From positions 186,001 to 250,000 of the forward strand of contig WHVA01000067.1 of the NCBI GenBank assembly GCA_015179125.1: DNA of 64,000 nt, given 5' to 3'. The stretch comes from Gautieria morchelliformis. Its lineage: Eukaryota; Basidiomycota; Agaricomycetes; Gomphales; Gomphaceae. Below are positions 11,785 to 22,500 of the stretch, in pieces. Under the pieces are notes generated by a model, which saw only the letters and a list, made by a program, of their open reading frames with translations, did not search any database and was not told the DNA's origin. The position numbers were made by a program, and so were the translations under genes. Each line of letters begins with the position of its first letter. Within the stretch, counting starts at the first letter, position 1.

Positions 11785-12750
11785 TCAAGGACGAGTCGAT
11801 ACGTGACTCGTCCTCCTGGCTTCAATGAGCCAGGTTTGGTGTCGGTGCCGGGGTGATTCGCTCACCCTTGGCCCCTTGCTTTCCCTCGACATCTCATTAT
11901 CATCAAATGATACCTTGCCCGTGGGGATTATCTCCTCCCCTTTGCGCATTGTCCCTGGGCTTGAAAAGTCCAGGGTGATGCCAAATCTCCTTAGGAACGG
12001 TGTCCCTAAGATCACGTCATAATATTCGATGTTTGCCATGTTGAAGTATTTGTCGTATGTTTCGCGACCAAATTTAATGGTCGTGTTCGTTCCATAATTA
12101 ATTGTGGAACCACTGCCTATGCAGGCCAGCTGCAGCGCAATCGGCTGCTCCAGGGCGAATGTCTTCATCCCTGTGGCGTGCGTAAACTCAGGGGATAGTA
12201 GCACCCCTTCGCTCCCGCTATCCAGCAGGCAGTGGGCTTTCACGCCATTTATCTCCCAGTACCCCAATAGGGTATGGTTTTCATTTCGTGGCTGCATTGG
12301 CTGTGTCCTGTGTTTGCTTTGGTGGTGATACACCAGCTCGGCCATCTTGTCTGGCGTGGCTGACATGCGTGCCACCATGACCTTTGTGGCAGCGTCGTCT
12401 TTCAGCACCATCCTGATCGTGCTGGATCTGTAGGTGTTGTCTTCCACCTCTTCATCCCATTCATAATATTGGGATGGATCAGGATCCCACTCTTCAGCGG
12501 GCGCGTCTCCGTTGTCCGGAGATTCGTTTGGTTGGGGATCACCCTCCCCGTCTTCATCAATCTGTTGAAGAGGATTCTGTTCGGGATCCGCATCGGGACC
12601 CTCGTCATCATTGTCGTGCCTCATGGCTGCTGTCTGTATGCCGGACCTGATCCAGAGGCACTCCACCTTTTTGTGCCCAGGTTGGCCGCATTCAAAGCAC
12701 GTAGTGCTGCTTTGACTACCACTGGGTCGATCATTAGGCTGGACCGACAC
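11785..12750 (-). mobile_element. Gypsy-A nucleocapsid knuckle and protease
   Basis: Starts with a CCHC knuckle (CFECGQPGHKKVEC, near 12700), then an acidic Asp/Glu/Pro-rich linker, then a retropepsin-like region with the LLDSGSEGVLLSP active-site loop (near 12230) and a DVILGTPFLRR flap-side motif near 12020. The homologous protease segment of Gypsy-B (54000-55070) is interrupted by a solo LTR. Confidence 0.85.
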
Positions 12751-13383
12751 TTTTGGTGGTGGGGCCAGCTTCAGTGACGATCCTGACCCTTGAGGCTGTT
12801 TGGCCTCGGGGGGTCGTCCAGCTTGGGCTGGGCGTGGGGGTTGTTGGAGTATTGCGAGCGCTAGAAGCTACTAGAAGATTAGTAAGCTTGGTCACAGGAT
12901 ACTTAAGTCGAGTCACTGTAGTTAGATCTCCTTATGCGTTTGACAGAGCTCAGGCAAACGCGATTGTTAACTCTGGAGGTCCGCACCAAAAACTTAACAG
13001 GGGTGGAGGTCGTTGTGACACTCCACTCCTCGGGAATGGGACAGGCCTCCTCAGGCCTGTCTGTGTCACCGGCTTGTTCACTGCAAGCCAGGCGGCGCTC
13101 GCTGATGCAGTGGCGCTCTCTGCTCGGCGCATCCCCATGTTATATCGGGATGCTTCCTTGATCATGCGGGCAGTTTCGATGAGCTGCTCTCGGCGTTATA
13201 GCCCTTTTTGAGGACTTCGTTGTGCAGCGTTTCACGCAGCGCAGACACGAACCGTCTACGGAACGTGTAATCATCTGGTGGCTGTATCATACACACCGCG
13301 TATTTCTTGAGCTCGTTCAGCATCTCCTGAACAGTTTTCGTGCCCTGCATGACCACGTTGAATTTATTCGATGCATGGTGGTA
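12751..13383 (-). mobile_element. Gypsy-A gag, C-terminal side
   Basis: Contains a capsid-type helical segment (FRRRFVSALRETLHNEVLKK, about 13270-13205) of the retrotransposon gag family, then low-complexity sequence leading to the zinc knuckle. It ends at the Tc1-like insertion; gag continues on the far side at 16544. Confidence 0.65.
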
Positions 13384-13421
13384 AGGTAGCGGCCATCCAA
13401 ACTCAGCTACCCTTAAGCGCC
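13384..13421 (+). repeat. Left TIR of the Tc1-like transposon
   Basis: 38 bp, inverse complement of 16506-16543 with no mismatch seen. Inner end is TTAAGCGCC. Confidence 0.92.
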
Positions 13422-13769
13422 AATTCTGGCTGCCTTGGTAGGCTGCCTACTGCATTGCACACTTGGAAAAATAAATAAATTAGTGACCATAGAATCATTT
13501 CTAGTATACATACAAAGAACTTAGTGGTTTTACTTAACTAAAATACCTGACCATTGTCACACAGGAGAGAAAAAAAAATTTATTCTTGAAACCATCTTTA
13601 AATGTTGTTTTAGAGCCATGGAACGGGTCGACCATTTCTGACCTGACAGATATTGGCCACCCAGAAATACCTGGTGGAGTTTGAAATCACCTGAGGACCA
13701 GCTTGTGAGGACGCTCTAGCACACTCTAGGACACCCCTGAAGCTGTTTTACATTGCTATATTCGTTAAC

Positions 13770-16416
13770 ATGCCTAGAATAAAGGCTTCAGTGCAGAGAA
13801 GGTTGAAAAATCTTGGAAAATGGGCCAGAAATGTGAATATTTCATTATTTTGCAACTGAACATGAGAAAAGCTCACCGGTGCTTATATAGAGTTTGCAGA
13901 GCGAACTTTATGAATCAAATGGTGTTACTTTTGACCCTGCAGGTTGTTCAGATACCCTGGAAGCTGAGAACCATGTATCTGCCGCGAGTGTTAGTGACTC
14001 AGACTCGGACTCAGGTCAGCTTCGTCGTTCTACCAGTTATTTGCACAGTAACTGCTCCTCTGCATTCTCTACATCAGTGGAATCATTCCCTGATGAACTC
14101 GAAATTAGAGATGAGGCAGAACTCCTTGAATTCTCACACCGGTTGCAAACTGCCATGAACGGCTTCATTTCAGCTTGCAGGTCCAAAACCCAGCCAACTC
14201 ACTACAGCAAGGTGAACCCCAAGGCTTGCACAAAGCGAGGTCGTGCCCAGAGGATCCTAGAGGCCACACAGAACTTGCGCAAAGCTGGGTACTCTGACAT
14301 CAGACAGTGGCAAAAGACACAAAAAAATCTTACTGTGAATGAGGAGTCAGACGCAACTGTGTCAGAGGAGCTGGAGCCGGTGGAAACAGCAATGGTGGCA
14401 GAGGAGGAGGAGCCGGAGCCAGTGAAAATACCAATAGTGGCAGAGGAGGGGGAGGGGGAGGTGGAGGAGGAGGAGGAGGAGGAGGAGGAGGAGGAGGGGC
14501 CAGAGCCAGAGCTGATGGCAGCAGAGGAGGAGACAGCACAAGAGGTGGAGGAAGCAGACGAGGATGAAAGTGAAATTATGGAAGAAGAAGGTGAACCTGG
14601 AGAGGAAGGAACAGAGAATGCACCTGTGAACATGAAACACTGGTGGACACCTCCAAAACCAAAGTCGAAGATCCTCGAAGATGCAATCCACCTGTTGGCA
14701 ATAAGAGCAGCGGACAAGCCGCTTGATATGGTCTTTCGAGGCTGGATCACTGCGATGCTTGCATTCTTGCAGCATTACATGGCACCCAGTGGTGCTGGCT
14801 GGCAAGAAGCTTCGCTTCTGGCTGCAAATGGTGCTGGAAAGGGGAAAGGGCTTGCACGTTCTTTGCGCATCTGGGTGTGGGAGTTCCTGGAAGACCATGT
14901 GCAGCTGCCAGTCAGTCTGTATGGATGTCACAACAAGTCACAACTGCATGATGAGGATCTTGCAGAAGATATTCATCTTCATCTGCAAGGGCTGGGAAAA
15001 AAGTACTTGTCGGCAATGGATATCATCCGGTACCTTAGTACTCCAGAAGTCAAAGCTCGTTTGAAGCTCAAGAAGACCCGAAGTGAATGTACGGCACGGC
15101 GATGGATGCATGCCATGAAATACCGATATGGCAAGCAGCCAACTGGCATGTACATTGATGGGCATGAGCATGAGGATGTTGTGGAATATCATCAAGAGAT
15201 ATTCCTGCCAGTATGGGCAAAACTTGAGGAGCGAATGGTGACATGGACAAATGATAACTTACCAATTCCACCCCGTGTGATGCCTACCTTTCCTGCTGAA
15301 AAGCGAGTCATTCTATGGACTCATGATGAATCCACATTTTATGCTAATGATCGGCGCAAGAGCCGCTGGGTTCATGAGGGTGAAAGACCAGAACCGGTCA
15401 AGAAGGGGGAGGGTGTCTCTATAATAGTCTCAGATTTCTGTTCACCTGATCTAGGCTGGCTCAAATCAAAGGATAAGTGAGTGTGTTTCTCTTATGGTTG
15501 GTAGATGGTCACTCATAAGCGTTGGAAGCACAAAAGAGGCCCGGATCTATTTCAAGGCTGGCAAGGGATGAGATGGCTATTTTGATTGTGCGGATCTCTG
15601 CATACAAACTGAACTTGCCATTGAACTTCATGAACACAACTTTGGTGGCACTGCAATTGCTGCATTTAGATTTGACAATGCACCAGGCCATCAAAAAAGA
15701 GCAGATGATGCCCTTTCAGCACGTCACATGCCAAAGAATGCCACGATCTGGAATGGGAGGCATGGAAAGTGTAAAATGCGACCTGGAAAGCTTCCCAATG
15801 GCAAACAGCAAGTTTTTTTATTATCCAGAGGACCATCCAACAATGCCTGGATGGTTCAAGGGTATGAGTGTTATTCTTTCAGAGCGTGGTTTCAAAGAAG
15901 AGGCCAACCTTCGTGCTGAGTGTAAAGGTTTTAAATGTGCTAATCCAAAGGGGGCCTGTTGCTGCCGTCGGATTCTTTTCAATCAGCCAGATTTCCAGAA
16001 CCAGAAACCAGCACTGTTTGAGCTTGTGGAAGCTCACGGCCACATTGCAATTTTTTATCTGAAGTTCCCCTGTGAACTGAATTTTATTGAACAATGCTGG
16101 GGCTGGGCTAAGTACCGCTACCGTATGCTACCACCAACAAAAAGTATTGAGGAGATGGAGCATAATGTTAAAGAATGCCTTGATTCAGTGACCCTGCTCC
16201 AGATACGCAGGTGAGATATACATTTACTACTTTCTCTGTACTTATTTTAAGAACCACAGGTTTGCCAATCGTTCTGCACGTTTTATGGATGTCTACCAAA
16301 AGGGACTGGATGGTGAGAAGGCCACCTGGGTGAATAAAAAGTACAGGGGGCATCGGGTCATCCCAGAGAGTATTCTCAAATCACTGGAACAAGCCCACAA
16401 TGCCAGCACAGTGTAG
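13770..16416 (+). pseudogene. Transposase, DDE type, four exons, recently broken
   Basis: Cuts and pastes the surrounding element. Suggested exons: 13770-13832 (starts MPRIKASVQRR), 13891-15476, 15521-16210 and 16260-16416. Introns are 44-58 nt with GT...AG ends. Together about 830 codons, a normal size for this fungal family. Exon 2 has a long Glu-rich tract (about 14340-14600) and then the conserved body. Catalytic residues sit in WTHDESTFYAND (first Asp, about 15325), FRFDNAPGH (second Asp, about 15675) and CELNFIEQCWG (Glu, about 16085). The domain with a CCCRRIL motif lies between the last two. Damage: TGA at 15569-15571, and one extra T in the seven-T run at 15813-15819, which shifts frame before FYYPEDHP. 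The rest is open, so decay is recent or partly an assembly error. Confidence 0.87.
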
Positions 16417-16505
16417 AACTGTTATAATTACAATTAAATACCTAAACCCCAAATTTGAACTATCGATTTTGGCCGCTTACATAATAGGGTTAAGTAGGGT
16501 TAACG

Positions 16506-16543
16506 GGCGCTTAAGGGTAGCTGAGTTTGGATGGCCGCTACCT
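16506..16543 (-). repeat. Right TIR of the Tc1-like transposon
   Basis: Inverse complement of the left repeat, followed directly by TA at 16544-16545. Confidence 0.92.
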
Positions 16544-18253
16544 TATGTCAACATGTGCAGGAACCTTTTTTGAAGGCCCTGCATCACTGTTTCCAGGGTC
16601 CAATTGCAGACCTGGCGGTCAAAACATTCCACGTTTCTGAGGAACCCTTCCTGGGCTTCGCCGATCAGGCGAGTGCCCAAATAGCCAACCTGCATGTCTA
16701 TGCTGGTCAACCCTAGTAGATGATTCATTTTCAGCCATCATAGGATGGCTGCGACGAAGATCTCAAACTCTTCGAGGTCTGATCCCCCGGCGTATGGCTC
16801 GGGGTGTGCCAGCTTTTGGTAGCACAGACCTTTCAGGGTCTGTGTCTGCAGCGTCTGCTAGTGCCATGTGGATCATCCGTGTGATCCCATCGTACGGCTC
16901 ATGTGAGCCATCTGCCTGATCCAGTATGCCCTGCCCTTCCATTGGGGCCATGGATCGTTCGCGTGGCTGTGACGCAGCGCAGGGTAGGCTGTTGTATGCC
17001 CTGGTGGGACCCGTGCCCAGGTGGGGCTTGGGATCGGGAGCATTTTGTGTTCTCAGATCTGGGGGGTCCTGTGCCAGGTGTCCCCCATCAGTCCTGCGTT
17101 GCGGATGCGCAGCCTGCTGTTGTAGGCTGTGCCCGCTTGTCGTGCTTCCTGCACGGCGCACGCGAGCTGCTTATCGGGCTCCTGAGTGGCATGGCTCTGG
17201 GCCACCACTTCCTCAGGGTTCTTCGCTAGCAGTTCGAGGGCCCACATATGGTGGCACGTGGCTGCGGTCTCTTTCTACTGCCAGTGCGTGGCTTTGAGCT
17301 CTAAGCTCTCCGTTGTTGCTTCAGAGTCTGGCTCTGATGCAATCGGCTCTCTGACGATCTGTTGGATCGTCTTATGGCTGTCCATGGGGACAGCCGGTTC
17401 TCCTAGGGGTTCATTTCTGAACCGTACATCCTGTTCGACCAGGGCAGCTGGCGGTGGCATTCGCTGCTGGTCCAGTTCTTTTCAGCGCAGTTCTCCTGCG
17501 TTGTGGCCACGTTCGCTGGCTGAAGACTGACGCGAGCTTTGACTTGGCGTCCCGCATTCCCTGCTTGCAGAGGGCCATCTGGAAATCTTCCTGTGTGGCA
17601 GCATCCAGTTTCCAGATCTCCTCGATCTGGTGAAGCTCCTTGCCAAACTGCATGAGGGCAGACGCAATGTTGTCAAGCCACAATGCGATATGCTCCTGCT
17701 TGTGGCCCATGAGGGTGTTCCGGTGCAATGCATCCTGCACCTGTTTGGCTATTGCCTCAGCCATCTCGTTGTCAATGGCGTGTGTCCTCGAGCTCTTGAG
17801 GCTTGAGCTCGAGTATTCTGAGCCCTGACCATTGTCGAGGGCTCATCTTTTTTGTCTTCGTCCTCCTTCGGGGACGATAGTTGTCGCTTGACTTCGTGAG
17901 CGGTGGTTCGAGTCTCGGCTTCAGGTCCATCTTGATTGTGATGCTCTGGTGTCTGACGATGGCAAGACTTCTCTGCCCTTACCTTTGTCTCTGGGCAGAG
18001 GAGATTGGGGGGGCGGCGCCAGTCTATCGCCTGGTGACGTCTCCTCCTCGACCACACTCAGCGAGAGGTGGTCAGAATTTTCCTCATCCTCGATTGGGGG
18101 GACAAGGGCGGTGAGATCTACGATCTCTCCATCTTCTGGTGTCCTGGATTCTTGGTCCAGGGTTGCATCAGCCATCGTGTCGCTAGGCTGCGCCTGGGAT
18201 GTGGACCGCGAGCTGGTGGCTCGCGTCCGTCTTCGACTGCGTGGAATCATCAC
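16544..18253 (-). mobile_element. Gypsy-A gag, N-terminal side
   Basis: Reads from about 18253 (MIPRSRRRTRATS, basic start) through an acidic stretch (IVDLTALVPPIEDEE), then helical segments such as MAEAIAKQVQDAL...LWLDNIASALMQ (17764-17640). Composition and position next to the 5' LTR mark it as gag. Broken, with several breaks. Confidence 0.6.
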
Positions 18254-18391
18254 GCTCGCAGCCGACAGTAGAGGGTCTACTGGAGGGTCTCAACGATGTT
18301 TAGTTGTCGACGCAGCGATATTTTTCAAGATTGCTCCGAATTCACAATTGGTTGGTCACGTGGCAATCAACTGCAGGATAGTTCAAAAAGG

Positions 18392-18593
18392 TGTAAAGAT
18401 GTCGATCGTAAGACCTTGTATCACAAGGGAAGACAGAACTTGACCAAGATGTGGTATTCTGGATGCTACGTAGTGACGGTGTAAGGTAAGATGTGATTGG
18501 GAACCGCCGGCCGGTTCCACATGTGAACTGTACAGTGGGTCCCTAAGGGGCCAACTGGTATTAGCTAAGCACTATGTACATAGGTTATTTACA
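18392..18593 (-). repeat. Gypsy-A 5' LTR (uninterrupted)
   Basis: 202 bp, TGTAAAG...TTATTTACA. It matches the split LTR at 850-950 and 3274-3375, and so serves as the empty-site reference for the LINE insertion. Immediately followed by CGAGC. Confidence 0.85.
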
Positions 18594-19270
18594 CGAGCAG
18601 ATCAACAACAGGCATGGCCATCGAAGCCCAGTAGGACTAGGATATGGAGTTGTCCTTGGGTATATATATGTATCATGGGTGCCCTGCAACCACCGTGAGG
18701 ATTCGTCCATGCATTTTTACATATATGTTCATATATATGTCTTTGTAGCATATATAGAGATATATGAACTATTATGAGCTATACAGACAAGCCTAGCATC
18801 TGTAAATTCTGTGTATACTGAGGTTGCTAGCATGGAATGAGATGAGGTTAACAGCCACCACTGGAGTTGGGAAAGGTCATATGGCCACATCTTTACGAAT
18901 TGTTAAGAGGCAATCTTACTGGTCCCTGGAATGCTTCAGTATTCATGTGCAGCCGTAGTCACACAGATCTTAACAGACGTGCAATAAGGCAACCTCTCAT
19001 CACTCAGAATACATTATATTTTCCTAGCTAGACTCAGCTATCCATGGCCTGGAAATATTGGGCTTAAACAAAGTGATCATACTCTACATACCAAAGCCAT
19101 CACCCATTATGATGACCTTGTGTGAATCATTAGCTTACATGGTAGATGCGCTGCAGGACAGACTTTGCCCAAGACAGACTATCAGAGGGTTACTGCATAC
19201 ACAATATGGGAAGTCAAATCTCTATGATAGCAGGAGATGCAATATCCACGTGTTAATGAGTGTTTACCCT
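18594..19270. other. AT-rich intergenic stretch
   Basis: No gene seen. Contains runs of overlapping TATATA/CATATATG words near 18660-18775, otherwise unique-looking sequence. Confidence 0.5.
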
Positions 19271-19480
19271 GGGAAACTCATGGGGCCCCTCTGCATTGCA
19301 TCCACAAAGTCCCATGTTCAAACCGGCTGAGATCAAGCTTTGTGGACCCCTTTGCGATAACAGCAGTATTCGCCGGCCTCCACAAACCTAACTGAGACCA
19401 GGGTGGAACCCAGAATAAAGGTTCTGAGGGCGGGTTGAGTAACCAGCCATTTTCTAGCTGTGAGTCATTTTGAAACCCAC
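19271..19480 (-). repeat. Conserved 3' flank shared by the two NLR-type genes
   Basis: Read on the minus strand this follows 34805-35020, and hence 53260-53475, with many substitutions. Both copies lie just downstream of a WD40 stop codon. The paralogues were therefore duplicated with their 3' flank, not only their coding part. Confidence 0.7.
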
Positions 19481-19543
19481 TCCACTTGGCTGTTCAAAGA
19501 ATATCAGCATATTCCACCATGTTCAGACAAATCAAGGTGATAG

Positions 19544-22500
19544 CTACTGACTATCTTCTTGACCTGCGAGTGGTTCCGAACCTACGGTGGGGGCGTCGGC
19601 ATTCCACACACGGATCGTCTTGTCACGAGACCCGGAGACGATGCACTTGCCGTCCTGCGAGCACGCCACCGACATGACCCTGTCGGTGTGGCCTTCGAAT
19701 GGTGCTGAAATGACCTCCCCGCTGTCTGCATTCCACACACGGATCGTCTTGTCATAAGACCCGGAGACGATGCACTTGCCGTCTTGCGAGAACGCCACCG
19801 ACATGACCCAGTCGGTGTGGCCTTCGAATGGTGCTGAAATGACCCCCCCGGTGTCTGCATTCCACACACGGATCGTCTTGTCACGAGACCCGGAGACGAT
19901 GCGCTTGCCGTCCTGCGAGAACGCCACCGACGTAACGTAGTCGGTGTGGCCTTCGAATGGTGCTGAGATGACCTCTCCGGTGTCTGCATGCCATACACGG
20001 ATCGTCTTGTCCTCAGACCCGGAGACGATGCGCTTGCCGTCCTGCGAGAACGCCACCGACGTAACGTAGTCGGTGTGGCCTTCGAATGGTGCTGAGATGA
20101 CCTCCCCGGTGTCTGCATTCCACACACGGATCGTATTGTCTGCAGACCCGGAGACAATGCGCTTGCCGTCTTGCGAGAACGCCACCGACATGACCCAGTC
20201 GGTGTGGCCTTCGAATGGTGCTGAAATGACCCCCCGGTGTCTGCATTCCACACACGGATCGTCTTGTCACGAGACCCGGAGACGATGCGCTTGCCGTCCT
20301 GCGAGAACGCCACCGACGTAACGTAGTCGGTGTGGCCTTCGAATGGTGCTGAAATAACCTCCCCGGTGTCTGCATTCCACACACGGATCGTCTTGTCATA
20401 AGACCCGGAGACGATGCGCTTGCTATCCTGAGAGAAGGCCACCGACATGACCCTGTCGGTGTGGCCTTCGAATGGTGCTGAAATGACCTCCCCGCTGTCT
20501 GCATTCCACACACGGATCGTCTTGTCATAAGACCCGGAGACGATGCACTTGCCGTCTTGCGAGAACGCTACCGACATGACCCAGTCGGTGTGGCCTTCGA
20601 ATGGTGCTGAAATGACCCCCCCGGTGTCTGCATTCCACACACGGATCGTCTTGTCACGAGACCCGGAGACGATGCGCTTGCCGTCCTGCGAGAACGCCAC
20701 CGACGTAACGTAGTCGGTGTGGCCTTCGAATGGTGCTGAGATGACCTCTCCGGTGTCTGCATGCCATACACGGATCGTCTTGTCCTCAGACCCGGAGACG
20801 ATGCGCTTGCCGTCCTGCGAGAACGCCACCGACGTAACGTAGTCGGTGTGGCCTTCGAATGGTGCTGAGATGACCTCCCCGGTGTCTGCATTCCACACAC
20901 GGATCGTATTGTCTGCAGACCCGGAGACAATGCGCTTGCCGTCCTGCGAGAACGCCACCGACGTAACGTAGTCGGTGTGGCCTTCGAATGGTGCTGAGAT
21001 GACCTCCCCGGTGTCTGCATTCCACACACGGATCGTATTGTCTGCAGACCCGGAGACGATGCGCTTGCCGTCCTGCGAGAACGCCACCGACGTAACGTAG
21101 TCGGTGTGGCCTTCGAATGGTGCTGAGATGACCTCCCCGGTGTCTGCATTCCACACACGGATCGTCTTGTCAGCAGACCCGGAGACGATGCGCTTGCCAT
21201 CCTGCGAGAACGCCACGGACATGACCGAGTCAGTGTGGCCTTCGAATGGTGTTGAAATGACCTCCCCGGTGTCTGCATTCCAGACACGGATCGTCTTGTC
21301 ACGAGACCCGGAGACGATGCGCTTGCCGTCCTGCGAGAATGCCACCGACCAGACGAGGCTGGTATGACCTACCAGAACGGATTGAATAGGTGGCCACGTC
21401 GTCGCTTTCCCGGTCTCGATGCGGAGTAGTCGTGGAAATCGTGGGAGGTAAATCTCGCATAGTTTCGACCTTTCAGGTGCAAACGGGAGTGCCGACAAAT
21501 AGAGATGGGGAGCACTCTGAGAGATTACACTCCCAAACGCAGCTACAAATTGGCGGGTATCCGTTGCGAATGCTGTAATGTCATTATCCTGAAGTTCATT
21601 AGACTCCCGTCTGAGCTCACAACAATCTGGGCACTCACCTGACTCCAGTCCATTATTGACGAGAGCGCTGCTGAAGCATCGGGTACCTTCTTGATCAGAC
21701 TCAAAACTTCAAGCCAGTAGAGTAGCTTGGTCTCGAAGAACTCCTTCACCTTTGCAGCTATACCCGGCGTAAAAGTGGTGGCGCGAACATGGTCCGCCCA
21801 AAAACGGCAAGAGTAGGAAAGTTGTGGGGATATATACCTCTTGGTCCGTGTCGCCAAGTCGACCACATCATCGTTGCGCAGATGCGAAGTTTCAAGCCGA
21901 CAAATGTTAAAACAAAGTTCTTCTATCATCACGCGCAAGCATGAGAGTGCAAGGCCGTCATGGTGTGAAGATGAATCGATGTAGTATGCTTTACTCCGAT
22001 TGTGATCTGTCAAGAAGTCACGAAAAGACGTGTGCAGCAGGCTGATTGGGTCAGATTCTCGAATAGGAAGGCTCAACAGCGCGCCCATGGGCCCAACAAT
22101 AGCTTGAACCTCGGTACCCGACTCGACCCCATGGCACAGCTTCCGCAGGGCAGACATCGAGAGCGGTTCTCTGGCAGTCAGCAGGCAGCCCATCACCAAG
22201 CGAAAGCGACATTTGACATCGTCCGTCAAGTCATCGCCATCCCCGAATAGCTGCTTGAGTATACCGCCATAAAGATTATCCATCCCATGGAGGTCCTTGA
22301 CTAAAATTTCCTCCAGTTGCTTAACGGGAACGTGACCACGCGTACCGCCTCCTTTAACAAACAGACAAGCCGTGGACGCCCATTGAAAGTGACCTTCAGA
22401 CTTCTCGACTAATAACCGACACCAGCCCTTGTTGGGCCATTTGCGCTCGAGGTCCGTAATGTTACCTAATTGGTCTTTCACGAAGCGTGTGACGGCATCA

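Larger units (their letters stand above)
13384..16543 (+). mobile_element. IS630/Tc1-mariner-type DNA transposon with TIRs
   Basis: A 3160 bp element with 38 bp inverted repeats that match perfectly by eye (13384-13421 and 16506-16543, outer end AGGTAGCGGCC). TA dinucleotides at 13382-13383 and 16544-16545 fit the TA target duplication of the superfamily. It sits inside Gypsy-A gag, whose coding character resumes on the other side, so it is younger than Gypsy-A. It carries one spliced transposase gene with two inactivating changes, so it is non-autonomous now but looks recently active. Confidence 0.92.
850..18593 (-). mobile_element. Gypsy-A: Ty3/Gypsy chromovirus, old and nested
   Basis: An LTR retrotransposon fossil on the minus strand. 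In element order, from right to left, it has: LTR (18392-18593), gag (18253 to about 12751), zinc knuckle and aspartic protease (12750-11785), RT and RNase H (11720-10131), integrase and chromodomain (10100-8470), an extra ORF of unknown role (8470-7601 and 4290-3436), purine tract (3376-3390) and LTR (850-950 plus 3274-3375). LTR ends read TGTAAA...TTTACA. Flanks CAAGC and CGAGC look like a decayed 5 bp target duplication. The LTRs differ at roughly a dozen of about 202 positions by eye, so the insertion is old. The element is broken, with several breaks plus three nested insertions: a LINE, a Copia-bearing block and a DNA transposon. Confidence 0.85.

Noticed and set aside
14202-14931. Minus-strand Ser- and Leu-rich frames opposite the transposase
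   Set aside because: Complement of the GAG/GAA-rich acidic tract in transposase exon 2.
19582-21302. Long Arg/Ser/His-rich frames (such as repeated [18 protein letters not shown]) over the WD40 array
   Set aside because: Out-of-frame shadows of the 129 bp repeat; the WD40 frame explains the sequence.
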